Shown here in pieces: positions 18,484-27,192 of a stretch of DNA of 64,000 bases. Under the pieces are notes generated by a model. It searched no databases. It was not told where the DNA came from and saw only the letters and a program-made list of their open reading frames with translations. Source of the stretch: Flavobacterium aquidurense (GTDB taxonomy: Bacteria; Bacteroidota; Bacteroidia; Flavobacteriales; Flavobacteriaceae); the NCBI GenBank assembly GCA_900107365.1, contig FNPS01000003.1:248001-312000 (forward strand). The letters are read 5' to 3'. The position numbers and the translations under genes were made by a program. The stretch's first letter is position 1. Each line of letters opens with the position of its first letter.

Positions 18484-19721
18484 AAATATTAGTAATTGTA
18501 GATTCAATAAACATAGAAGACAGTAGCGGATCTAAAGCTAATGTAGCCTTGATTAATAATTTACATACAGAGGGATTCGAAGTTTTGGTTTATCATTATA
18601 CACTAAAAGATATTGAATTAAAAAACATACAGACATACGCAATTCAAGAAATAAAAATAAGCAAAACCTATGTTTTAAGTAGATTGCAGCGGTTTATAAG
18701 CCGAAATTTAAAAGTTAATTTAGCCCCTTTTTTAGAAGGGTTGTTTGGTTTTTCCTTTACATTTTTTAACGATACTAGAAGTATTCAAAAAACAATAGAA
18801 AAAATTGCATTTCAGCCTGATTTTGTATTGACTCTAAGTAAAGGAGCAAGTTTTAGATCACATTATGCAGTTCTTAAATTAACACATTTACATAATAAAT
18901 GGATAGCTTATGTACATGATCCATTTCCATTTCATTTTTACCCTAGACCATACAATTGGGTACAATCAAGTTATCGACAAAAAGAAAAATTCTTTAATGA
19001 AGTTGCTATAAAAGCAAGATATAGTGCTTTTCCTAGTCAATTATTGAAAGAATGGATGAGTAGCTACTTTCCTGATTTTGAAAAAACAGGAATTATTATT
19101 CCACATCAAAATGAAAAGTATAAAATTCAAAATACTTCTTTTCCGTCTTATTTTAATGCTTCAAAATTCAATTTACTGCATGCCGGAAATTTAATGAAAC
19201 AGCGTTCTCCTGAAGGTTTAATAAAAGGCTTTAATTTATTTTTAGAACAAAATCCAGAAGCCAAAATAGATGCCAGACTTCTATTATTAGGAAATGCTTC
19301 TTATCATGCTGAAATGCTGAAAAATTATAAAAAAAATAGCCCTGAAGTATATATTTACAATGGAAACAAACCTTTTGATGAAGTCTATAATTTACAAAAG
19401 AATGTATCAGTTAATATAATTTTAGAAGCAAAAGGAGAAATTAGCCCTTTTCTTCCTGCTAAATTTCCTCATTGTGTTGAAGCAAATAAGGTTATTCTTT
19501 TGCTTGCTCCCTATTATAGTGAAACAAGAAGATTGTTGGGGAAAGATTATGAATTTTGGTCAGAAGTGGATGATATACAAGGGATTGCTTTGTTAATAGA
19601 AAAACTTTATTTTTTATGGAAGGAAAAATCTGTTAATTTAAATTTAAATAGACACGACTTAGTCGAATATGTTTCTTCACGCCATTTAAAAGAAATATTA
19701 GAAAAAATAACAACTAATTAA
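18480..19721 (+). CDS. Putative GT-B glycosyltransferase, GT4-like, divergent
   Basis: 413 residues. MKILVIVDSINIEDSSGSKANVALI is a GT4-like opening and FNLLHAGNLMKQRSPEGLI corresponds to the start of the nucleotide-sugar domain. The usual EX7E is hard to find: the expected place reads AKFPHCVEANKVILLLAP, so the catalytic detail is uncertain. HDPFPFHFYPRPYNW is an unusual aromatic segment in the N-terminal half. Overlaps wecB by 4 bases; a 99-base gap follows, closing the coupled run. Confidence 0.7.
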   Translation: MKILVIVDSINIEDSSGSKANVALINNLHTEGFEVLVYHYTLKDIELKNIQTYAIQEIKISKTYVLSRLQRFISRNLKVNLAPFLEGLFGFSFTFFNDTRSIQKTIEKIAFQPDFVLTLSKGASFRSHYAVLKLTHLHNKWIAYVHDPFPFHFYPRPYNWVQSSYRQKEKFFNEVAIKARYSAFPSQLLKEWMSSYFPDFEKTGIIIPHQNEKYKIQNTSFPSYFNASKFNLLHAGNLMKQRSPEGLIKGFNLFLEQNPEAKIDARLLLLGNASYHAEMLKNYKKNSPEVYIYNGNKPFDEVYNLQKNVSVNIILEAKGEISPFLPAKFPHCVEANKVILLLAPYYSETRRLLGKDYEFWSEVDDIQGIALLIEKLYFLWKEKSVNLNLNRHDLVEYVSSRHLKEILEKITTN

Positions 19722-19820
19722 AAAGAATCTAATTCAAAAAAAATCATTTTGCAGTTTTAATTTTTAAACTTGTGTGATTATTACCATAATTGTTTTGCAT
19801 AAAATCCCTAAATTTTAAGA

Positions 19821-20705
19821 ATGAGAGCCTCAATATTAATCGTATCAAAAAACAGAAAAGAAGATTTATTTAAGACTTTAAGAATATTAGATTCGTTAAT
19901 AATTAAATTTGAAGTTGAAGTTTTAGTTTTTTTGGATGGATGTACAGATGATTCCGAATGCCTTCAAAAGGAGTTAACCTGGGTAAAATGGTTTGTTTCT
20001 GCAAAGTCAATTGGAGCCTCTGCCGCAAGACATCAAATTTACCCAATTGCAAATTCTGAATTATTGATTGGTTTAGATGATGATGCACACCCATTAAATA
20101 CCAATTTTGTTTCTATAATAGAAAATTTGTTTGATAAAAATCCAAACGCAGGTATTCTTGCTTTTGAAGAAATAAAAGGAATCTTCGAATCAGATTCAGA
20201 AGCAATAAAAGCAGGTGAAAAAGAAAAGAAAGAATTCCTTACCGCTGAATTTATTGGTTGTGGATTTGCTGTTCGAAAATCAGTTTATAATCTTACAAAT
20301 GGTTTTCCGGTTTGGATAGATATTTATGGAGAAGAATCCTGTTTATCTATTGAGGTTATGTCTAAAGGGTTTGATATTTTGTACTCAAATGAAATTAAAA
20401 TAAATCATAGGGTCAATAAAGAACTAAGAAAATTAGGAAACCACAATTATTTTAGATTTGAAAAGCAATTAAAAAATTCAACTTATTATTTTTTGGTTTA
20501 TTATCCGTTTCCTGTTTTTAATATATTAAAGATGTATTGGCATAATTTTAAAAAATATGCCTTAATTGATAAGGAATATTTCAAAAAATATATTAAAACT
20601 ATTTTTGTGGTCTTAGTTCATGTTCCTAAAATTTTAAGATATCGAAATGCTGTTGATAAAATTTTAATTTTAAAAATGAGAAATTTGTCAGGTTTAAAAT
20701 TTTAA
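19821..20705 (+). CDS. GT2 family glycosyltransferase
   Basis: 294 residues: ASILIVSKNRKEDLFKTL, VEVLVFLDGCTDDS and LIGLDDDAHP (metal site) fit GT-A family 2. GASAARHQI replaces the common G(A/P)ARN motif. WIDIYGEESCLSIEVM is the acceptor-side EE(D) segment. Preceded by a 99-base gap and followed by 81 bases, so it may be transcribed separately. Donor unknown. Confidence 0.85.
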   Translation: MRASILIVSKNRKEDLFKTLRILDSLIIKFEVEVLVFLDGCTDDSECLQKELTWVKWFVSAKSIGASAARHQIYPIANSELLIGLDDDAHPLNTNFVSIIENLFDKNPNAGILAFEEIKGIFESDSEAIKAGEKEKKEFLTAEFIGCGFAVRKSVYNLTNGFPVWIDIYGEESCLSIEVMSKGFDILYSNEIKINHRVNKELRKLGNHNYFRFEKQLKNSTYYFLVYYPFPVFNILKMYWHNFKKYALIDKEYFKKYIKTIFVVLVHVPKILRYRNAVDKILILKMRNLSGLKF

Positions 20706-20756
20706 AATTTTCATGATTAAGAAGCTTCGAACCGAATTAAAGTATCAAGAATAAAG

Positions 20757-20764
20757 TATTTTTG
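20757..20764 (+). promoter_or_regulatory. Possible promoter -7 element upstream of neuB
   Basis: TATTTTTG matches TAnnTTTG, 22 bases before the neuB ATG. No -33 match at 17-23 bases upstream, so weak. Confidence 0.32.
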
Positions 20765-20786
20765 TTATAGAAAAGAAAACTTAAAT

Positions 20787-21803
20787 ATGCCGTCAAAAAA
20801 AATATTACCGTATATAATCGCCGAAATTGGTCAGGCCCACGAAGGCAGTTTAGGAATTTTACATTCTTATATTGATGTTGTTGCTCAGACCGGTGTTAAT
20901 GCTATAAAGTTTCAGATGCATATTGCAGAAGCCGAAAGCAGCGAATATGAACCATTTCGTGTAATGTTTTCTCTGGAAGATGAAACAAGATTTGATTATT
21001 GGAAACGCATGGGTTTTTCTTTAGAACAATGGAAAGCAATTAAAAAGCATTGTGATGAGGTTGGCCTAGATTTCATTTGTTCGCCATTTAGCAATTTGGC
21101 AGTTGACTGGCTAGAAGAAATTGATGTTAAATATTATAAAATTGGTTCAGGCGAGGTTAATAATTTTTTGATTTTAGAAAAAATTGCCCAGACCGGAAAA
21201 CGCATTATAATTTCATCAGGAATGAGTTCTTATCCTGAATTAGACGAAACTGTTAATTTCTTAAAAGAGAGAAATGTCGATTTTTCGATTTTACAATGCA
21301 CAACAGCCTATCCTACACAACCAGATCAATATGGACTAAATGTTATCTCTGAACTAAAACAGCGTTATAATGTACCAATAGGATTTTCAGATCATTCTGC
21401 TAAAAAAGAAGCTTGTATAGCCGCAACAGCTTTAGGTGCTTCTATTTTAGAATTTCATGTTGTTTTTGACAGAGCACTTTTTGGACCAGATGCTAAGGCT
21501 TCATTAACACTTGGCGAAGCTAAAGAACTTGTGGAATCTGTTAGAAATATTGCCAAAGCAATGGAAAACCCAATTGATAAAAACAATATTGAATCTTTAA
21601 TACCATTGAAACAGATTTTTGAAAAGTCTCTAGCTATTAATAAAGATTTACCTAAAAATCATATCATTACATTCGAAGATTTGGAAGCTAAAAAACCCAA
21701 AGGGTTTGGAATAGATGCTTCTCAATTCCAAAAAATAATTGGAAAGACATTGAAAAAAGAATTAAAGCAATGGGATTTTTTGAATGAAACAGATTTGGTA
21801 TAA
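20787..21803 (+). CDS. neuB: N-acetylneuraminate (nonulosonate) synthase, NeuB family
   Basis: 338 residues. Condenses an N-acetylated hexose (ManNAc or a 6-deoxy analogue) with phosphoenolpyruvate to give a nine-carbon 2-keto sugar acid. Seen: IIAEIGQAHEGS at 10-21, IKFQMHIAE, IGSGEVNN, ISSGMSSYPELDE, LQCTTAYPT, GFSDHS with the metal-binding His, and EFHVVFDR. Residues 275-338 form a SAF (antifreeze-like) domain (KDLPKNHIITFEDLEAKKP). It heads the neuB-neuC-neuA module. No LegC/PseC-type aminotransferase was found nearby, which favours a Neu5Ac-like product over legionaminate or pseudaminate, though missing genes could lie elsewhere. Confidence 0.92.
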   Translation: MPSKKILPYIIAEIGQAHEGSLGILHSYIDVVAQTGVNAIKFQMHIAEAESSEYEPFRVMFSLEDETRFDYWKRMGFSLEQWKAIKKHCDEVGLDFICSPFSNLAVDWLEEIDVKYYKIGSGEVNNFLILEKIAQTGKRIIISSGMSSYPELDETVNFLKERNVDFSILQCTTAYPTQPDQYGLNVISELKQRYNVPIGFSDHSAKKEACIAATALGASILEFHVVFDRALFGPDAKASLTLGEAKELVESVRNIAKAMENPIDKNNIESLIPLKQIFEKSLAINKDLPKNHIITFEDLEAKKPKGFGIDASQFQKIIGKTLKKELKQWDFLNETDLV

Positions 21804-21854
21804 GAAACAAAAAAAATAATTTTTTTAGCTTAATAAATTCGAAAAAAATAACAT

Positions 21855-21884
21855 TTTGCTTTTCCTCTTTTTTATCTACTTTAG
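21855..21884 (+). promoter_or_regulatory. Candidate promoter upstream of neuC
   Basis: TTTG (21855-21858), an 18-base spacer, then TACTTTAG (21877-21884), one mismatch from TAnnTTTG. The ATG of neuC is 18 bases further on. It lies in a 99-base gap after neuB, so neuC-neuA and downstream genes could be expressed from here. Confidence 0.5.
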
Positions 21885-21902
21885 CCCTTTAATAAATTAA
21901 AA

Positions 21903-23060
21903 ATGCCAAAAAGAAAAATAGCTGTGGTAATCACAGCCCGACCTTCTTATAGTCGTGTAAAAACTGTATTATCAGCTATTCAAAAGCACCCGGATTTAGA
22001 ATTGCTTTTGGTTGTAGCGGCTTCGGCGTTATTGGATAGATACGGTTCTGCCGTGAATTTTATAGAGAAAGACGGTTTCAATATTGCTGCAAAAGTTTTT
22101 AACGTATTAGAAGGAGAAAATCTAACTGCTGCAGCCAAAACGACAGGAATTGGGATTTTAGAATTATCTACGGTTTTTGATAATTTAAAACCAGATATTG
22201 TGATAACAGTAGCCGATCGATTTGAAACAATGGCAACTGCTATTGCAGCTTCTTATATGAATATTCCTCTAGCGCACATTCAAGGAGGTGAAGTTACTGG
22301 AAATATTGACGAAAAAGTACGTCACGCAATCACAAAATTATCAGATTATCATTTTGTAGCTTCAGAGAACGCAAAAAATCGTGTTATAAAATTAGGAGAA
22401 GATCCAGAAATGGTTTTTAATACTGGCTGTCCCTCTATTGATTTAGCAGAAGAGATTATTAAAAGCGAAAAACTTCCATTTGATCCTTACCAAAAATATG
22501 GAGGAGTAGGCGCAACACCAGATTTATCAAATGGATATTTGGTCGTAATGCAACATCCTGTTACCACAGAATACAAAGATTCCAGAAAGCATGTAGAAGC
22601 TACTCTTGAAGCTATTTACAAAATAAATAAGCCTACACTTTGGTTTTGGCCAAATGTCGATGCAGGAGCAGACGGAACTTCAACTGGAATACGTGCTTTT
22701 AGAGAGCAACATCAGTTGCCTAATGTTCACTTTTTCAAGAATATGGAAGGGAAAGATTTTCTTGAATTATTAAAGCACAGTGAATGTTTAATAGGGAACT
22801 CTAGTGTTGGTATTAGAGAGTGTGCCTTCTTGGGAGTTCCAGTAATTAATATTGGTTCGCGTCAAAATCGAAGAGATCGTGGAGGAAATAGTGTAGATGT
22901 TGATTATTCACAGGAACAGATAGAAGCTGCTATTGTTTCTTCAGTACAAAAAGGAAAAACTATTTCATCATCTATTTATGGAAACGGAAAAGCAGGTATA
23001 CAAATAGCCGAGCTACTCGCTGATTTGCCTTTGCAGTTTCATAAAACAATTATGTATTAA
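21903..23060 (+). CDS. neuC: UDP-N-acetylglucosamine 2-epimerase, hydrolysing (NeuC/LegG type)
   Basis: 385 residues. Splits UDP from UDP-GlcNAc (or a diamino derivative) while epimerising C2, giving free ManNAc for NeuB. Seen: VVITARPSYSRVKTVL at the N-terminus, VADRFETMATAIAA, PLAHIQGGEVTGNIDEKVRH (diagnostic of the hydrolysing branch), and IGNSSVGIRECAFLGVP, equivalent to the DSGG region of WecB. The last base overlaps the neuA ATG (TAATG). Substrate choice between UDP-GlcNAc and a legionaminate precursor is not settled by sequence. Confidence 0.92.
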   Translation: MPKRKIAVVITARPSYSRVKTVLSAIQKHPDLELLLVVAASALLDRYGSAVNFIEKDGFNIAAKVFNVLEGENLTAAAKTTGIGILELSTVFDNLKPDIVITVADRFETMATAIAASYMNIPLAHIQGGEVTGNIDEKVRHAITKLSDYHFVASENAKNRVIKLGEDPEMVFNTGCPSIDLAEEIIKSEKLPFDPYQKYGGVGATPDLSNGYLVVMQHPVTTEYKDSRKHVEATLEAIYKINKPTLWFWPNVDAGADGTSTGIRAFREQHQLPNVHFFKNMEGKDFLELLKHSECLIGNSSVGIRECAFLGVPVINIGSRQNRRDRGGNSVDVDYSQEQIEAAIVSSVQKGKTISSSIYGNGKAGIQIAELLADLPLQFHKTIMY

Positions 23061-23758
23061 TGAGAGTTTTAGCCATTATTCCAGCACGTGGGGGGAGCAA
23101 AGGTGTACCCGGGAAAAATATTAAGCTGTTAGGGAGCAAGCCTTTGATAGTTCATGCAATCGAGTGTGCTAAAAAATGCAAGAAGGTTACGAAAACAATT
23201 GTTTCCACAGATTCTGATGAGATTTTAAATATCGCCCTAAAATTTGAGGCAGAAGTTATTAAAAGACTTACAAGTTTAGCACAGGATACCAGTAATGTTG
23301 TAACTGCTGTTGAAGAAGTTTATCAAAAGCTCGAGGAAGAATTTGATTTGATAGTTCTATTGCAACCAACATCTCCACTTAGAACCTCAGTTGATTTGGA
23401 AAACATAATAACAATGTTTGAAAAAGACGAATTTATTGATGGAGTTATTAGTGTTGTTCATTTAGAAGATTATCATCCTGCAAGAATGTATAATTTAGAA
23501 AAAGATAATAAGCTAATTCCTTTTGTAAATGAGGGAGAAACTAAAAGAAGACAAGATCTGGAGCCTGTGTATTTTAGAAATGGATGTTTTTATGCAGTAC
23601 GGGTAAAAGCTTTTTTAAAAGAAAAATCTTTTATGGTAGAAAATAAAAAAGCTTATGTGATGGATGTAAATTGGTTAGTGAATATTGATTCTTTTCGCGA
23701 TTTTAAAATAGCTGAAATGTTGTATGATGATTGGAAAAATGAAAATAGTTGTAACTGA
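23060..23758 (+). CDS. neuA: CMP-nonulosonate cytidylyltransferase (NeuA family)
   Basis: 232 residues, the usual size for a single-domain NeuA. Activates the nonulosonic acid with CTP. IIPARGGSKGVPGKNIKLLG is the CTP-binding signature; LLQPTSPLRT and YFRNGCFYAV are conserved family segments. One-base overlap with neuC and a 20-base overlap with the dehydrogenase that follows. The presence of all three neu genes predicts a CMP-activated nine-carbon acidic sugar in the surface glycan. Confidence 0.93.
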   Translation: MRVLAIIPARGGSKGVPGKNIKLLGSKPLIVHAIECAKKCKKVTKTIVSTDSDEILNIALKFEAEVIKRLTSLAQDTSNVVTAVEEVYQKLEEEFDLIVLLQPTSPLRTSVDLENIITMFEKDEFIDGVISVVHLEDYHPARMYNLEKDNKLIPFVNEGETKRRQDLEPVYFRNGCFYAVRVKAFLKEKSFMVENKKAYVMDVNWLVNIDSFRDFKIAEMLYDDWKNENSCN

Positions 23759-24689
23759 ATCTCAAGATTTTAGTGAGCAAGCTTTAGTGTTGCTTTCAGA
23801 AATTGGAACAGTAATTTTGTTAGATGTTCAGGATGAAAATTCCTTACAGGATTGTTTAAAAGATGCTGATATTCTATTTGTAAGACTTCGATTTCATATT
23901 AGTGTCAAAATTATTGATTCTGCTCCTCAATTAAAGTATATTTTAACTGCTACAACCGGTTTAGATCATATTGATGTAGACTACTTTGAGAGTAATGGAG
24001 GAAAAGTGATTTCGTTGAAAGGAGAATATGATTTTTTGAGTTCTATTCCTTCAACAGCAGAACATACTTGGGGATTAATTTTAAGCTTGATGCGCAATGT
24101 GACTAGAGCATTCGATGACGTTAAAAATGGTTTTTGGAGAAGAGACCTATTTAAAGGAAATAATCTTAAAGGAAAAAAAATTGGTTTATTAGGACTTGGA
24201 AGAGTAGGTTCTCAGGTGGCTAATTATGCGGAAGTATTTGGAATGGAAATCGGTTTTTATGATCATGAAAACATAAAAAAGGCAAATTGTAAAAGTTTTG
24301 ATAATCCAAAAGAAATGTTTAGTTGGGCTGATATAATTTCAATACATATTCCATTGAAAGTTGAAAATATTCATTTTGTCAATGGGGAGTTATTAGATCA
24401 GATTAAAAGTAATGCTTTTCTAATAAATACCTCAAGAGGCGCCGTTGTTGATGAACTATATTTATGCCAGCTTATTGAAAAAAAAACAATTAAAGGCTAT
24501 GCTTCTGATGTTTTAGAAAATGAAATAATTTCTAAAAATAATTTAGAAAATGAAAAATTAATAATGCTGGCTAAAGAAAACTATAATGTGATATTAACAC
24601 CGCATATTGCGGGAGCAACTTATGAGTCAATGGAAATGACAGAGGAGTTTGTGGTTAGAAAGCTTTTTAAAATGATAAATAGAAATTAA
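23739..24689 (+). CDS. D-2-hydroxyacid dehydrogenase family protein inside the nonulosonate module
   Basis: 317 residues from the ATG at 23739 (MKIVVTESQ); a start at 23724 is possible but overlaps neuA more. NAD-binding GLLGLGRVGSQVA lies near residue 151. The catalytic set of the family is present: Arg in NTSRGAVVDE, Glu in SDVLENE, and His in TPHIAGATYE. Known relatives reduce 2-keto acids such as phosphoglycerate or pyruvate derivatives. Fused by overlap to neuA, it may act on a 2-keto acid linked to nonulosonate metabolism or make a lactyl/glyceryl-type substituent; both are inference. It is not a typical SerA (no ACT domain). Confidence 0.85.
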   Translation: MKIVVTESQDFSEQALVLLSEIGTVILLDVQDENSLQDCLKDADILFVRLRFHISVKIIDSAPQLKYILTATTGLDHIDVDYFESNGGKVISLKGEYDFLSSIPSTAEHTWGLILSLMRNVTRAFDDVKNGFWRRDLFKGNNLKGKKIGLLGLGRVGSQVANYAEVFGMEIGFYDHENIKKANCKSFDNPKEMFSWADIISIHIPLKVENIHFVNGELLDQIKSNAFLINTSRGAVVDELYLCQLIEKKTIKGYASDVLENEIISKNNLENEKLIMLAKENYNVILTPHIAGATYESMEMTEEFVVRKLFKMINRN

Positions 24690-24696
24690 AATTAAA

Positions 24697-26097
24697 ATGA
24701 GTAAATTAGGTATAGTTATTACAGATGGTGTCGGATTTAGAAATTTTGTGCTTACCGATTTTTGTCAGAAGGCTCAGGAATCTTTTACTGAAATAACTAT
24801 ATTTTCCTGTTTGCCAAAGGAAGCTTATAAAGATCTTGACGTGTTTTGTAAAATTATTGAATTGCCTGTATTTGAAGAAAAATTTCCTACTTGGTTCCTT
24901 AGAAAACTAAAAGAAGTGGCCCATTTACAACTTCACAAAAGCGAAAATGAAGGAATAACATCGAATTTGAAGAAAAATGAATCTAAAACAAAAAGTATAA
25001 GAGGATATTCAACACGATTTATATTTAAACTTTCTTCCTTTCTAAATTCTGAAAAATGGATTCAAAAATTCAATAAATGGCAACAAAGATCCTTTAGAAA
25101 CAATGCAATCGTTAAGGAATATGCAAACATTCTTAAAAGCGAAAATATTGATATCTTATTTTTTACTCATCAAAGGCCTCCTTTTATAGCTCCATTAATA
25201 TATCAGGCTGAAAAAAATAAAATAAAAACCGCTTCTTTTATTTTTAGTTGGGATAATTTAGCTTCTAAAGGCAGGATGTCTGGAAATTTTAATTATTATT
25301 TGGTATGGAGCGATTTAATGAAATCAGAACTTCTACATTTTTATTCTTCTGTTTCTAATGATCAAATTGAAGTTGTAGGAACTCCTCAGTTTGAACCATA
25401 TGTCTTAGATAGATATCAATCTGATAAGGTGGATTTTGCCAATAAATTTAACATAGATGTAACTCTTAAAACTATTTGTTTTAGTTGTGGTGATGTATCC
25501 ACAAGTCAGAATGATGTATTGTATATTGATACTATCGCCAATGCTATTATAGATAAAAAAATTCCCGAAGTTAATTTTTTAGTCAGAACTTCTCCAGCTG
25601 AAGATGGAAAACGATTTAAAGATTTGTTAGAAAAATATCCTTTCATTAAGTGGAACTTTCCTAAATGGGAACTTTTACGAAAAAATCATCAGGAAGAATG
25701 GTCCCAAAGAGTTCCGACAATTGAAGATATAATCGATTTAAGGAGTATATTAGAATTTTCAGATTTGAATATTAATATGCTTTCTACTATGAGCCTTGAT
25801 TTTATGCAATTTAATAAGCCTGTGATTAATCCCGCCTTTGGAAACTTAGAAAATGGTTTATATGATGATCAAAGGTTTTTGCGCTATGCACATATAGAAA
25901 ATGTGATAAAATCTAATGCAACCAGAATTGTTAAAAATAGGGAAGAACTAATAGATTCAATAAAGTTATATATTAAGAATCCAGATACAGACTTAGAATC
26001 CAGAAAACAATTAATTCGACTTCAAATAGGTAAACCACTTGAAGGAACTTCAGAAAGAATCGCAACAACTTTAAGAAAATGGAGTCAGAAAAAATAG
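24697..26097 (+). CDS. Uncharacterised surface-glycan protein, GT-B-like; possible nonulosonate transferase
   Basis: 466 residues, no family name I can assign with confidence. The layout suggests a GT-B fold: N-terminal MSKLGIVITDGVGFRNFVL strand, a middle FFTHQRPPFIAPLIYQAEK followed by FSWDNLASKGRM, YLVWSDLMKSELL and VVGTPQFEPYV, then a C-terminal NMLSTMSLDFMQFNKPVINPAFG that resembles the donor-binding region of CDP-glycerol- or UDP-glycosyltransferases. No signal peptide or membrane segment. Seven bases follow the dehydrogenase and the end overlaps the next gene by 19 bases. No sialyltransferase of a known family was recognised in the window, so this is the best positional candidate for adding the CMP-activated sugar. 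Confidence 0.55.
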   Translation: MSKLGIVITDGVGFRNFVLTDFCQKAQESFTEITIFSCLPKEAYKDLDVFCKIIELPVFEEKFPTWFLRKLKEVAHLQLHKSENEGITSNLKKNESKTKSIRGYSTRFIFKLSSFLNSEKWIQKFNKWQQRSFRNNAIVKEYANILKSENIDILFFTHQRPPFIAPLIYQAEKNKIKTASFIFSWDNLASKGRMSGNFNYYLVWSDLMKSELLHFYSSVSNDQIEVVGTPQFEPYVLDRYQSDKVDFANKFNIDVTLKTICFSCGDVSTSQNDVLYIDTIANAIIDKKIPEVNFLVRTSPAEDGKRFKDLLEKYPFIKWNFPKWELLRKNHQEEWSQRVPTIEDIIDLRSILEFSDLNINMLSTMSLDFMQFNKPVINPAFGNLENGLYDDQRFLRYAHIENVIKSNATRIVKNREELIDSIKLYIKNPDTDLESRKQLIRLQIGKPLEGTSERIATTLRKWSQKK

Positions 26098-27167
26098 CTA
26101 TTCTATGTAATTATGAATTACTTCCTGAACGAGTAGGAGGTATGGATTATTTTTTCTGGGATTTTGATAAAAAATGCAAAGAAAATAACATCCATGTTGA
26201 CTGGTTTTTTCCAAATAAATCAAATCATGGAAAGTATTCTGATTTAAATATCTATACAAATAAAATTGAAAGTGTCGAAAATAATTTTCTTTCTTTTTGT
26301 AAACAAAATAATACAGAATACACTTATATTATTACTCATTTTGTAGAATTATGTACTCCATTTTTTTATAAAATCAAGAAATTTTCAAATGCTAAAGTGA
26401 TTGCTGTCGATCATAATCCAAGACCTTTAAATGGTTATTCATTCAAGAAAAAGATAAACAAAAAAATAAAAGGAATTTGGTTTTCGAGATTTATTGATGT
26501 TTTTGTTGGTGTATCTAATTATACTGTAAAGGAAATTTTAAAAGATTTTGGATCTCACTTGAAGCCTAAAACAAAAACAATTTATAATGGAGTTATTTTA
26601 GATACTATTGTAAGTAGAGAAGCCAGAAATACAATTAAACCTATTTTTTTAGTAGCATCACATCTTAGGGAATCAAAAGGAATTCAGGATTTAATTGAAG
26701 CTGTGCAACTTCTTCCTTTGAAAATAAAAAAGGAAATTAAAATTACAATTTATGGTGATGGCCCATATAAACAACAATTGATAAATAAAATCAAAGAATA
26801 TTCGCTTGAAAATTGTTTCGATTTCATGGGAAGTAAGTCAAACCTTAATGAGATTTTTTCTAAGTATGATTATATGTTGCAACCGACACATATGGAATGT
26901 TTTAGCTTATCAATTTTAGAAAGCCTTGCAGCAAATGTACCTGTAATTACAACAAATGTTGGCGGAAATACCGAAGTTGTTTCATCTGGTAAAAATGGAT
27001 ATATTTTTCATGCAAAAAATATTCAGGAATTAAAACAAATTCTCGAAGATGTTTACTTAGGAAACAAAAAGATATCAATTAATACAAGAGAATTAATTGC
27101 CAATTCCTTTTCTTTGCCGAAAATGGTGGACAATCATTTAAAACTAATTTTAGAAGAAGTCTATTAA
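26079..27167 (+). CDS. GT4-type glycosyltransferase
   Basis: 362 residues. N-terminal domain AILCNYELLPERVGGMDYFFWD; C-terminal domain with FLVASHLRESKGIQDLIEAV, ITIYGDGPYKQQL and the EX7E region in MECFSLSILESLAANVPVITTN. Overlaps the preceding gene by 19 bases; the first ATG is kept because the conserved strand begins four residues later. Twenty-five bases separate it from the MBOAT gene. Confidence 0.88.
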   Translation: MESEKIAILCNYELLPERVGGMDYFFWDFDKKCKENNIHVDWFFPNKSNHGKYSDLNIYTNKIESVENNFLSFCKQNNTEYTYIITHFVELCTPFFYKIKKFSNAKVIAVDHNPRPLNGYSFKKKINKKIKGIWFSRFIDVFVGVSNYTVKEILKDFGSHLKPKTKTIYNGVILDTIVSREARNTIKPIFLVASHLRESKGIQDLIEAVQLLPLKIKKEIKITIYGDGPYKQQLINKIKEYSLENCFDFMGSKSNLNEIFSKYDYMLQPTHMECFSLSILESLAANVPVITTNVGGNTEVVSSGKNGYIFHAKNIQELKQILEDVYLGNKKISINTRELIANSFSLPKMVDNHLKLILEEVY

Positions 27168-27192
27168 ATTTAAAATTCCATAAATCTTAAAG

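Noticed and set aside
23724..23738. Upstream start of the 2-hydroxyacid dehydrogenase at 23724
   Set aside because: Adds only five residues and lengthens the overlap with neuA; MKIVVTESQ at 23739 is the natural start, though this is not proven.
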